The notes below the pieces were generated by a model, which searched no databases, was not told the origin of the DNA, and saw only the letters and a program-made list of their open reading frames with translations. Both the position numbers and the translations under genes were made by a program. This document shows, in pieces, positions 1 through 5,963 of a stretch of 8,472 nucleotides of DNA. The DNA is from Euryarchaeota archaeon UBA220. Its GTDB lineage: Archaea > Thermoplasmatota > Poseidoniia > Poseidoniales > Thalassarchaeaceae. The stretch covers positions 6,474 to 14,945 of the forward strand of contig DAON01000069.1 of assembly GCA_002501885.1 (NCBI GenBank), written 5' to 3'. The stretch's first letter is position 1; every line of letters begins with the position of its first letter.

Positions 1-1487
1 TAGATTGGATATCCATCGAAGGCGAATCCGACTATCGGAGAATGTTCGGATATAGATCTAGAAGATTCCAAACTGTAGTCTATCCAAGTCTGCTCACCCT
101 CGGGGTGCCAGTGCATGCAATTTCCGTCTGCGTGATAATGATACTCGCCACCAGGTCCGCTATGGCCGTGACAAATCCCCATCCAGATATGTTGCCTATC
201 TTCCTCATAAGCTCCTTCTTGGCCTGCAACAGCATCTCCTCCTGGGCCGTCCTCGGGACCATAGATTGCAACTCCGTTAACCGCGAAAGCAACAGCTCCT
301 CTTTCAGGCGCCATTGTGCATCCTTCTGAAGATTCAATAGGATTGCATTCAGTCTGATTGGTGGGCTCAAGCGGAATCACCCATACATTGTCTTGCTGAC
401 TAGCACAGCATCCAGGGCCAGAATGGAAGTCGTGGTTTGGCATACCGTTGGATTCAATCTGGATATGAGTTCCATTGGTCTCAAAACTCAACGAACAGAG
501 CCAACCATCGTGTCCTGTGGTGTTGTAGTCATCTACAGCAGGAGTATCTGAATCGTCGCAGTGGAGAACCTGAGACCACCATTCATCAGAGCCAGTCTCA
601 ACCACTGGCGTAGGTTCCTCGTCATAGGTGCATGATCCATCATCCTCTTCTGCCTCAGCGTTGTAATTGTTGGCAGCCGGGTCGGTGCAACCGCTTACGG
701 GCTCCGGCTCATCGTATGTGCACGAGCCATCGTCTTCTTCTGCTCCAGCGTCGTAATTGTTGGCTTCTGAGTCAGTACATCCTCTCACCGGCTCAGGCTC
801 AGGTTCCGGCTCAGGTTCTGTGACGATTATCGATAGCACCTCAGTCTCGATACTATCGATCCATGTCCCGCATGTACCGCGTATGGTGATAGTCATGTTC
901 TCTTGGATGTTAGAGAAACTGAGCTCGAACCTACCTTCCTCGTCGAACGGAAGACTCAGGCTGAATTGCTCAATGTTACCATCAGACCAATCCATCTCAC
1001 AGGTCTCCATGTTCTGGTGTACTAGTACCCCCGGCAGAACAGTTCCGTTTCCACGCTCAACAGTGAATTCGTTAGTACTCACTACTATGACAGTGTAACC
1101 CTCGTCAGGATACTCGATAGTGAATGCGGTAGTCCACTTCGACTCCTGCCCTAGACTGTCTATCGCGACTACCTTTAGGGCATGACTACCAACCTCAAGG
1201 CCGGAGATGTCTATGATGAGATTTCCCTCGGCATCCATCAAATCCTGAATCTCATCTCCATTTAGAGTCACTGTCACGGTCAGTCCGGCCATCTCTTCGT
1301 CGGTGATGGATAGGTGCAGAGAGTCTAGACTTCCGAAGATAATTGAATTCGGAATGTCTCCTTCAATTTCAGGCGCTAAATTCAACCCTTCTTGTTCGAT
1401 ATCGAAGTATAGTACTCCTACCATAACACTGACTACCATTAGTCCGGCCAAGAACAGAGAACGCCCTACTCCATTGTCATCACTCAT
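1..1487 (-). CDS. YHYH-domain secreted protein, 3' end cut by window edge
   Basis: An open frame of 495 complete codons runs from the ATG at 1487 off the left edge with no stop; a TGA lies in frame two codons upstream, so this is the first possible start. Residues about 10-27 form an N-terminal membrane anchor without a lipobox cysteine. Residues about 35-220 look like two Ig-like beta-sandwich domains, followed by an EP linker (224-233) and two 30-residue GCTD/DGSC repeats (from 236 and 266). The C-terminal part matches the YHYH family (Pfam type PF14240): VNGVAIYGP at 403-411, CHGH at 439-442, YHYH at 449-452, HWH at 459-461 and HSPIVGFAFDGYPI at 482-495. The family has no established function; its clustered histidines suggest metal binding (inference). 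It lies 65 nt after the SCO gene at 1553-2653 on the same strand, with no strong ribosome binding site or clear TATA box in the gap. Only the very C-terminus should be missing. Confidence 0.88.
   Translation of the reverse strand, partial: MSDDNGVGRSLFLAGLMVVSVMVGVLYFDIEQEGLNLAPEIEGDIPNSIIFGSLDSLHLSITDEEMAGLTVTVTLNGDEIQDLMDAEGNLIIDISGLEVGSHALKVVAIDSLGQESKWTTAFTIEYPDEGYTVIVVSTNEFTVERGNGTVLPGVLVHQNMETCEMDWSDGNIEQFSLSLPFDEEGRFELSFSNIQENMTITIRGTCGTWIDSIETEVLSIIVTEPEPEPEPEPVRGCTDSEANNYDAGAEEDDGSCTYDEPEPVSGCTDPAANNYNAEAEEDDGSCTYDEEPTPVVETGSDEWWSQVLHCDDSDTPAVDDYNTTGHDGWLCSLSFETNGTHIQIESNGMPNHDFHSGPGCCASQQDNVWVIPLEPTNQTECNPIESSEGCTMAPERGAVAFAVNGVAIYGPEDGPGGDAVAGQEGAYEEDRQHIWMGICHGHSGPGGEYHYHADGNCMHWHPEGEQTWIDYSLESSRSISEHSPIVGFAFDGYPI
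618..782 (-). repeat. Two tandem 30-residue GCTD...DGSCTY repeats inside the YHYH gene
   Basis: Two coding units start at 782 and 692, giving an exact 90-nt period. Each encodes GCTD, then an A-NNY core, an acidic DD stretch and GSCTYDE. Each unit has two cysteines, probably forming a disulfide, and several acidic residues that could bind calcium. Repeats of this type are common in secreted proteins of marine Bacteroidetes and Marine Group II archaea (recalled knowledge, not searched). They probably act as a spacer or surface stalk between the Ig-like part and the YHYH domain. Confidence 0.85.
789..818 (-). repeat. (Glu-Pro)5 linker coding repeat
   Basis: Thirty bases encode five Glu-Pro pairs (residues 224-233 of the YHYH protein). 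On the plus strand they show as repeated GGCTCA / GGTTCC hexamer-like units. This is a rigid, low-complexity linker between the Ig-like domains and the GCTD repeats, and its length could vary between strains by slippage. Confidence 0.85.
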
Positions 1488-1552
1488 GACTCAGCCTTGA
1501 GGGTCTAGTTGATTAGTGACTCGGAGATATGCTAACTAGTGGCACAGAAAAC

Positions 1553-2653
1553 TTACTCATCACTTAGAGTGATGACATCCTGCAGAAAGTTGTCCGCATC
1601 CCAGTAGATTCCAGAGTAAGCAACCCTCTTTCTCAGTTGCTTATCGATGATGTAGGTCACCGTCGAGTGACCTACTTCGTATTCTCCAAGGGACTGTTCA
1701 TGAGGATCAACTTCTCCATCATCGTCAGAAGCATTTCCTTCTGGCACACAGGAGAGCCAATCACTAGAGGGCCTAGAGTATCCTTCATCACACATGCAAT
1801 GAGCGCTCGTGCCCGAGCCCATTACCCAGCCATGTCCATTGCAATCCTCGCCAAGAGGGGCCATGCTCAGATTTGCATTGCTCGCAATCCATGCCATGTG
1901 CGATTCAGAATCGACACTAATGGAACTAGGGTCATCCGTTCCAGCATCGATCCAACTCTCGTCAATTGAATCCCATATGTGCAGAATCCATGTCCAGTTA
2001 CCATCTTCTTGCCAATCTCCAATTAGGCCCTGAGACGGGTTGTAGTCCATCTCGACACTGCTCATTGCATATCCCATAAGTTCTGATCCGTTGTCGAAAC
2101 AGTTCGCAAGTGTGGGCCCTTGGCAAGGGCTATCAATGACCATTGAGCTGTTGTCAGGATTCAGTACTGCTACTCTGACGAGACTTTCTGAGGGTGGCTC
2201 GCTAGCAGCAATATGCTCGTTATCCACAACCACATTCCAATCACTGTAAACATCTCTAAGCGCTCGAGCAGAATCTGTCAGGTGGTACCAGTCGTAACCC
2301 ATTTGTTCAGTCCATTCTGATAAGTGCTCTACCGTATCTCTGGCCGGGTCTATGGTCACAGAAACAAAGACTACATCCTCGGAATATGTGCCGAGGTTCT
2401 CTTTGACATAGTGCATATTTGCAGAGATAATTAGACATATGTCCGGGCATGAAGTGTAGATGAAGGCTACAACAATCACTTTACCTTCATGATCAGAGAA
2501 TCTGAATAAGTCTCCATTCTGATCGAATAAGACGAAATCTGGTGCTTCTGGCGGGTCAATGAACTCGGTCCCAATTAACTCAGTCTCATCGCCCATGCAA
2601 CCAGGAAGAAGTAAGGTAATTGAGAGTAGAATGGCGATTACCGGCTTGTTCAT
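1553..2653 (-). CDS. SCO1/SenC-type copper chaperone lipoprotein with EGF-like insert
   Basis: This 366-residue protein starts with a lipoprotein signal (LLPGC, lipid-accepting Cys19) and is expected to sit on the outside of the cytoplasmic membrane. The thioredoxin-fold SCO core shows the copper-binding CPDIC motif (Cys69, Cys73), TIDPARD at 100-106, and the third copper ligand His329 in a GHSTVTYIID strand. SCO proteins deliver copper to, or reduce thiols in, extracytoplasmic cuproproteins, classically the CuA site of cytochrome oxidase. It is far longer than a usual SCO (about 200 residues) because some 170 residues separate the core from His329. The insert contains a Cys177/Cys185 pair, a Trp-rich segment (214-233) and an EGF-like module with Cys271, GHG, Cys286, Cys288, GY and Cys302. 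The start follows the upstream SCO stop by one nucleotide and has a strong GGAGG six bases before the ATG, so the start is secure. Its true partner is unknown; the neighbouring propellers and small membrane proteins are candidates. Confidence 0.9.
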   Translation of the reverse strand: MNKPVIAILLSITLLLPGCMGDETELIGTEFIDPPEAPDFVLFDQNGDLFRFSDHEGKVIVVAFIYTSCPDICLIISANMHYVKENLGTYSEDVVFVSVTIDPARDTVEHLSEWTEQMGYDWYHLTDSARALRDVYSDWNVVVDNEHIAASEPPSESLVRVAVLNPDNSSMVIDSPCQGPTLANCFDNGSELMGYAMSSVEMDYNPSQGLIGDWQEDGNWTWILHIWDSIDESWIDAGTDDPSSISVDSESHMAWIASNANLSMAPLGEDCNGHGWVMGSGTSAHCMCDEGYSRPSSDWLSCVPEGNASDDDGEVDPHEQSLGEYEVGHSTVTYIIDKQLRKRVAYSGIYWDADNFLQDVITLSDE

Positions 2654-2654
2654 T

Positions 2655-3389
2655 TCACTCCTCCAGTAATTTGTAAATGTCCTCTAGAACGAGTTCTGGA
2701 ATCCAGTCCGCATCTCCCCACCAAACTCTCTGTTGCATCTGCTTGTCGACAATAATCGTTCCAGTAGTATGATCTACCCAGTATGTGAGAGGGTGATGCT
2801 TGACTGAGACATCACCTTCAGACTGCTGTGTCTCTAACCCACAACCTCTGTCATCGACTGCCTCTCCTTCTGGAGTATCAGGGCAGGAATCGAATAGGTC
2901 GGCCACGCTATCAGAATCAACATCCGATGCATTAGTCTCTAGGCCAACCCCGAAGTTTGACCACACATCGGACAAATCCGTGAAGTCACTGAGGTCTTCC
3001 GATGCTGTGGTGAGATGTGGCCAGTCGAGGCCGCGCTGCTCTGCATAGGAGTGCATTATCGTTGAATTGTCTCTCCAAGGATCAACGGTGATTGACAGCA
3101 TTGCAACTTCGGTACCATACAAATCACCTAATTCCTGAGACACATAATTCATGTTTGCACTGACCACAGGACAGATATCCGGGCATCGAGTGAATAGGAA
3201 AGCGACTACAATCACCTTACCCTCCAATTCTGAGAACGAGAAATAGTCTCCATTTTCATCTACTAAGATGAAGTCCTCGACAGCCACTGGTGGGTTTATG
3301 TCATCTCCGTAGAAAATATCCGCATCCTCTCCAAGGCACCCTGCCATCAACAGACAGCTCGCAACCAACAGAGTGAGAACTCTACTCAT
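2655..3389 (-). CDS. SCO1/SenC-type copper chaperone lipoprotein with thrombospondin-3-like insert
   Basis: A 244-residue paralogue of the next gene downstream. It has a lipoprotein signal (MAGC, Cys18), the same IxPPxAxxDF lead-in, CPDIC (Cys69, Cys73), TVDPWRD (101-107) and a VDHTTG copper-ligand motif with His207. Two further histidines (198, 199) lie just before it. Between the core and His207 is an insert (about 156-183) with a DxDxDxxxDxxDxCPDTP...GC pattern. This is a thrombospondin type 3 / OmpA-linker-like calcium repeat with Cys169 and Cys183. Expected role: copper delivery or thiol-disulfide chemistry at the cell surface. Its ATG overlaps the stop of the preceding gene by 4 nt (ATGA), with GGAGG nine bases upstream, so translation is probably coupled. 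Both ends of the frame are intact. Confidence 0.91.
   Translation of the reverse strand: MSRVLTLLVASCLLMAGCLGEDADIFYGDDINPPVAVEDFILVDENGDYFSFSELEGKVIVVAFLFTRCPDICPVVSANMNYVSQELGDLYGTEVAMLSITVDPWRDNSTIMHSYAEQRGLDWPHLTTASEDLSDFTDLSDVWSNFGVGLETNASDVDSDSVADLFDSCPDTPEGEAVDDRGCGLETQQSEGDVSVKHHPLTYWVDHTTGTIIVDKQMQQRVWWGDADWIPELVLEDIYKLLEE
2660..2664 (-). promoter_or_regulatory. Strong GGAGG ribosome binding site for the distal SCO gene
   Basis: Reading on the minus strand, GGAGG lies six nucleotides before the ATG at 2653, inside the end of the upstream SCO gene. It fixes the start of the downstream SCO gene and supports separate re-initiation after the upstream TGA. Confidence 0.8.
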
Positions 3390-3940
3390 TCCTCTTCGCC
3401 TCCGTTCTTGCTCCTAGATATTCGCATGAAAGCAGCAGCCCCCGCAAGTAGAATCGCCGCACTCAGGAAAAACTGCTCCAAACCTTCTTTTTGAGACTCT
3501 TGTTGTTCTGGTTCAAAAACGAAACCATCAGGAGGCAAGACTTCCGTATGATTGTCTAGTTGGACATTTATGGATATTGTATTCCATACGGTTCCGTTAG
3601 ATATGATTCTGATTTCATAATTCCCTGCACTCCAGTTTGCCGGATCTAGCCATAGGTAACACTCGTCAGTGGAATTCAACGAGTTGAAAGGGCCGGCAAT
3701 ACAATCGAATTCTTCAACTCCATCTCCATCTGCATCGAGAAGAACACTACGATTGTGATCAGCAGTATTGTAGAATACTAGAGTATCATTTTGGACAACC
3801 TGTGCAGTTCCCGGCTGTACTGTTTCATTCCTCATTATGAATGCGTAAGTGTCAGCACCATGGGCTAATGCATTTGGCATTACAAGCGTACCAATGATGC
3901 ATAGAACCAGAGTTCTACTGAGTAGTCTAGATTCAGTCAT
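3386..3940 (-). CDS. Exported, C-terminally anchored beta-sandwich protein, predicted mature N-terminal His
   Basis: A 184-residue protein with a signal peptide (1-26), a small beta-rich extracellular domain, a TM helix (about 156-172) and a short charged tail. The predicted signal peptidase site ALA|H would leave His27 at the mature N-terminus. The domain carries FYNTADHNRSV (His62), a calcium-type loop DADGDGVEEFD (69-79) and a likely disulfide (Cys80, Cys94), and ends in strands near GNYEIRII. The fold looks cupredoxin-like, but the Cys-His-Met ligands of a blue-copper site are absent. A role in extracytoplasmic copper binding is inferred from the N-terminal His and the adjacent SCO genes. 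I chose the ATG at 3940 over one at 4021: it overlaps the propeller stop by only 8 nt, has GAGG six bases upstream, and puts a clean signal peptide at the N-terminus. It is a paralogue of the gene at 7758-8351. Confidence 0.82.
   Translation of the reverse strand: MTESRLLSRTLVLCIIGTLVMPNALAHGADTYAFIMRNETVQPGTAQVVQNDTLVFYNTADHNRSVLLDADGDGVEEFDCIAGPFNSLNSTDECYLWLDPANWSAGNYEIRIISNGTVWNTISINVQLDNHTEVLPPDGFVFEPEQQESQKEGLEQFFLSAAILLAGAAAFMRISRSKNGGEEE
3399..3403 (-). promoter_or_regulatory. GGAGG ribosome binding site for the proximal SCO gene
   Basis: On the minus strand GGAGG lies nine nucleotides before the ATG at 3389, within the last codons of the small membrane-protein gene. A second purine run, GAGGA, abuts the ATG. 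Together with the ATGA stop/start overlap this supports the chosen start. Confidence 0.7.
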
Positions 3941-5900
3941 CGCTAGCCTCAGCCTGCCATAGTGCCGGGTAGTTGTACCTAGGGTCGTAGTCCTCGTCGA
4001 ACTGAACCACATAGACGCCACTTACCATCTCGGAGATGAAAACAAATCCACGAGGGTCATACTGCAGACCCCAGTCAAATGGAATCATGCAAGAAGCCCA
4101 GCAGTCAGCCATGTCATATCCTAATTCTCCGGCTGGGTCATCTAGCCATGGCGGCCCAGCAGGAAGATAGTAGCCAATAGTATGGGTTGGTGCCAATTCA
4201 CTGATTGCTTGGAATCCTCGGTCGGGCTCAGGATAACCATTCTCCCAAACCAATTCATCCCAGATATGGCCGTGATCCGTCATCCAATTTCCAGCATGAT
4301 AATGCGTCCAGTAAACATTTCCGTTGTGGCCTGTGTCACCGTTATGAGGGCTGAAGATGTAGCCGCCGGGGATGTAATGTTGTGGGTGACTGCTACCATT
4401 CGCCAGAACGCCTTCGCCAGGAAGCCTCCACTTGGATACGAGGAATGGCTTGGTCGGATCCGTGGTATCTATGGTCCAGAGGTAACCGGTGTGGTTTGCA
4501 TTGGAACCATACTCTGGAGCAATGTATGTGTAATGTCTCCAATTCTCTCCATAGGTCGAGTCGGATGGTCCAGTTCCACATTTTTCTGGATAGGTGCTCA
4601 CGGGGTCAATCTCACTAACTCCGGAGCAAATAAGATAATCCTGAGGGACTGCATAGTGGATGTTGTCATTACCCTGATTTGCATCTAACCACTCTTCAGC
4701 AGACATTCCGGCATGACCTCCTCCGTCAGGCCCGTACCAACCAGAGTCATCGGTTGGACACCCTAGCCATCGCCCGACTTCGGGGGGCCATGAGATTCCT
4801 AATGGATCAGGGACAGTTGGAGGGTCGCTGACATCAACTAGTCTCAAACCTGCTCCCCAGTAGGAAACAACCAGAAGCTTCTGTTTGGTTATGGGGTGAA
4901 TAAAGAATACATTGTCATGGTTGAAGATTGATCCGCCACAAGTAGTGTAAGGCTCAGGAGTATAGCCGCCCCAACGCAAAATCTCTCGACTAGAATTCTG
5001 CTGTTCTTGGTTCTGATTGGGCAACCAAGATTCAAGTCCCAGTGGAACATAAAACACCTGAGTTCCCTTGTAGAAGGTACCAGAACTTCCCTCTACCATC
5101 TCAGGGTAGGGGTCGGCGCCAAATAGGAATAGACTACACTCTTCTCTCGGATCTATTGCTCCATCCCAATCACAGTATACATGCAAATCCTGATTGTGGA
5201 AGCCAGCAGGAGGATTATTCCACTCTGCCACCTTGACCGGACTGGTCTTATCTCCAACATAAATCACATCTAGTCTATTCATCCCGCTGTTTGCATCATC
5301 GTCATTAGGAATCGGATCCAACTCGCTATTCGTCAACTCATGGTTGACCAAGACCCAGTTGTTGTCGGGTGTGACCTTGATGTCAATCATCCTAGCAACT
5401 TCGGCGTAATATGTTGAGAGGAGGATGATATTATTCGGACTACTGATGTCGAGGATTTCGAATTGATTGTAACTAGAGACATAGGCATAGCAACCACCAG
5501 TCCCGTCACCGTAGATTTCACAATCCTCATCGAAGTTACCCTCTATTGCAATCTCCGAATTATCGCCCGGTGTCGGCCCGACATTCTTGAATTCCTCTTT
5601 GCACGGCCTGCCCATAGTGTCATCGAATTCTGCAGGAGGCTTGACATTTCCATCACAGTTGAGATTGTGGTAGTCAATCAGTCTAGCATTTGGAGTTGAT
5701 AGCCTGTGTGCTAGCAAGTCATTATGGGAGTGATTGGCATCCTCAACTTCAGTCACAGGATCTATCCATTTGTAACCTCCATCATCAGAATCTCCGTCTC
5801 CAATTATCCCCAGACACCCAGAAAGAGGTGCCAGCGCCATTAGCGCCACCATCAACATCATCTTTGCATTCGTGCCACCGAACAAGTTGCCACCCTGCAC
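3933..5900 (-). CDS. His-rich LVIVD-type beta-propeller lipoprotein
   Basis: A 655-residue lipoprotein with start codon GTG. The lipobox is LSGC (Cys29); ATGs at codons 14, 15 and 17 could also serve as starts, because no ribosome binding site marks the GTG. Repeated blade motifs of the LVIVD family recur: FEILDISSP (147-155), AGLRLVDVSDP (350-360), LWTIDTTDP (474-482) and GVYVVQF (628-634), suggesting one extracellular beta-propeller. It is unusually rich in histidine: H-S-H-x5-H at 57-65 soon after the lipid anchor, HNQDLH at 235-240, His328, His415, and eight histidines between 505 and 545, including SPHN and YHAG. Ten of these line up in order with histidines of the neighbouring propeller. 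LVIVD proteins have no settled activity; I infer a metal-binding, possibly redox, propeller served by the downstream SCO proteins. Its stop overlaps the next gene by 8 nt. Distant similarity in kind to copper propeller enzymes is possible but unproven. Confidence 0.86.
   Translation of the reverse strand: MQGGNLFGGTNAKMMLMVALMALAPLSGCLGIIGDGDSDDGGYKWIDPVTEVEDANHSHNDLLAHRLSTPNARLIDYHNLNCDGNVKPPAEFDDTMGRPCKEEFKNVGPTPGDNSEIAIEGNFDEDCEIYGDGTGGCYAYVSSYNQFEILDISSPNNIILLSTYYAEVARMIDIKVTPDNNWVLVNHELTNSELDPIPNDDDANSGMNRLDVIYVGDKTSPVKVAEWNNPPAGFHNQDLHVYCDWDGAIDPREECSLFLFGADPYPEMVEGSSGTFYKGTQVFYVPLGLESWLPNQNQEQQNSSREILRWGGYTPEPYTTCGGSIFNHDNVFFIHPITKQKLLVVSYWGAGLRLVDVSDPPTVPDPLGISWPPEVGRWLGCPTDDSGWYGPDGGGHAGMSAEEWLDANQGNDNIHYAVPQDYLICSGVSEIDPVSTYPEKCGTGPSDSTYGENWRHYTYIAPEYGSNANHTGYLWTIDTTDPTKPFLVSKWRLPGEGVLANGSSHPQHYIPGGYIFSPHNGDTGHNGNVYWTHYHAGNWMTDHGHIWDELVWENGYPEPDRGFQAISELAPTHTIGYYLPAGPPWLDDPAGELGYDMADCWASCMIPFDWGLQYDPRGFVFISEMVSGVYVVQFDEDYDPRYNYPALWQAEASDD
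3947..3950 (-). promoter_or_regulatory. GAGG ribosome binding site deciding the start of the small membrane-protein gene
   Basis: GAGG on the minus strand lies six nucleotides before the ATG at 3940. It favours this internal start over an in-frame ATG at 4021 that would add 27 residues of arginine- and threonine-rich sequence read in another frame of the propeller gene. Confidence 0.6.
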
Positions 5901-5935
5901 GCCGACGATAACGGGCAGTTGTTCAATGCACCGGT

Positions 5936-5961
5936 CGCCCGAGCGCTACGCGCTCTGGGCG
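5936..5961 (-). other. GC-rich 11-bp hairpin between the two propeller genes
   Basis: CGCCC (5936-5940) pairs with GGGCG (5957-5961), and GAGCGC (5941-5946) pairs with GCGCTC (5950-5955), around a TAC loop with one unpaired T at 5956. The hairpin begins two nucleotides after the stop of the membrane-anchored propeller and lies 35 nt before the GTG of the lipoprotein propeller. No T-run follows in the direction of transcription, so it is not a typical terminator. It may be a partial terminator, an RNA processing or stability element, or a REP-like palindrome. Apart from this hairpin, the 63-nt gap shows nothing I can name. Confidence 0.7.
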
Positions 5962-5963
5962 AA

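Noticed and set aside
42..370. Roughly 95-codon frames on both strands at the left edge
   Set aside because: They overlap the YHYH reading frame, which carries the VNGVAIYGP, YHYH and HSPIVGFAFDGYPI signatures in another frame.
618..818. CRISPR-like or non-coding repeat array
   Set aside because: The period is in frame (90 nt) and encodes GCTD/DGSC protein repeats and an EP linker; there are no spacers or palindromic repeats.
3386..3940. Classical blue-copper cupredoxin
   Set aside because: The strand pattern is cupredoxin-like, but the C-terminal Cys-x-His-x-Met ligand loop is absent; the two cysteines look like a disulfide.
3941..4021. 27-residue N-terminal extension of the small membrane protein starting at ATG 4021
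   Set aside because: It would overlap the propeller gene by 89 nt and put an Arg/Thr-rich stretch before a good signal peptide. The ATG at 3940 has a ribosome binding site and a typical short overlap.
4182..4688. 168-codon open frame on the plus strand inside the propeller gene
   Set aside because: It is antisense to a well-supported coding region with clear propeller motifs. It shows no recognisable domain of its own, and the antisense frame looks like a by-product of codon bias.
3933..5900. Nitrous oxide reductase or SBP56 methanethiol oxidase homologue
   Set aside because: There is a His-rich propeller and SCO context, but no CuA motif or recognisable SBP56 signature. LVIVD-type blades fit better, so it is kept only as an analogy.
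5936..5961. Intrinsic terminator of the propeller gene
   Set aside because: The stem is strong, but no T-run follows in the direction of transcription, so it is not listed as a terminator.
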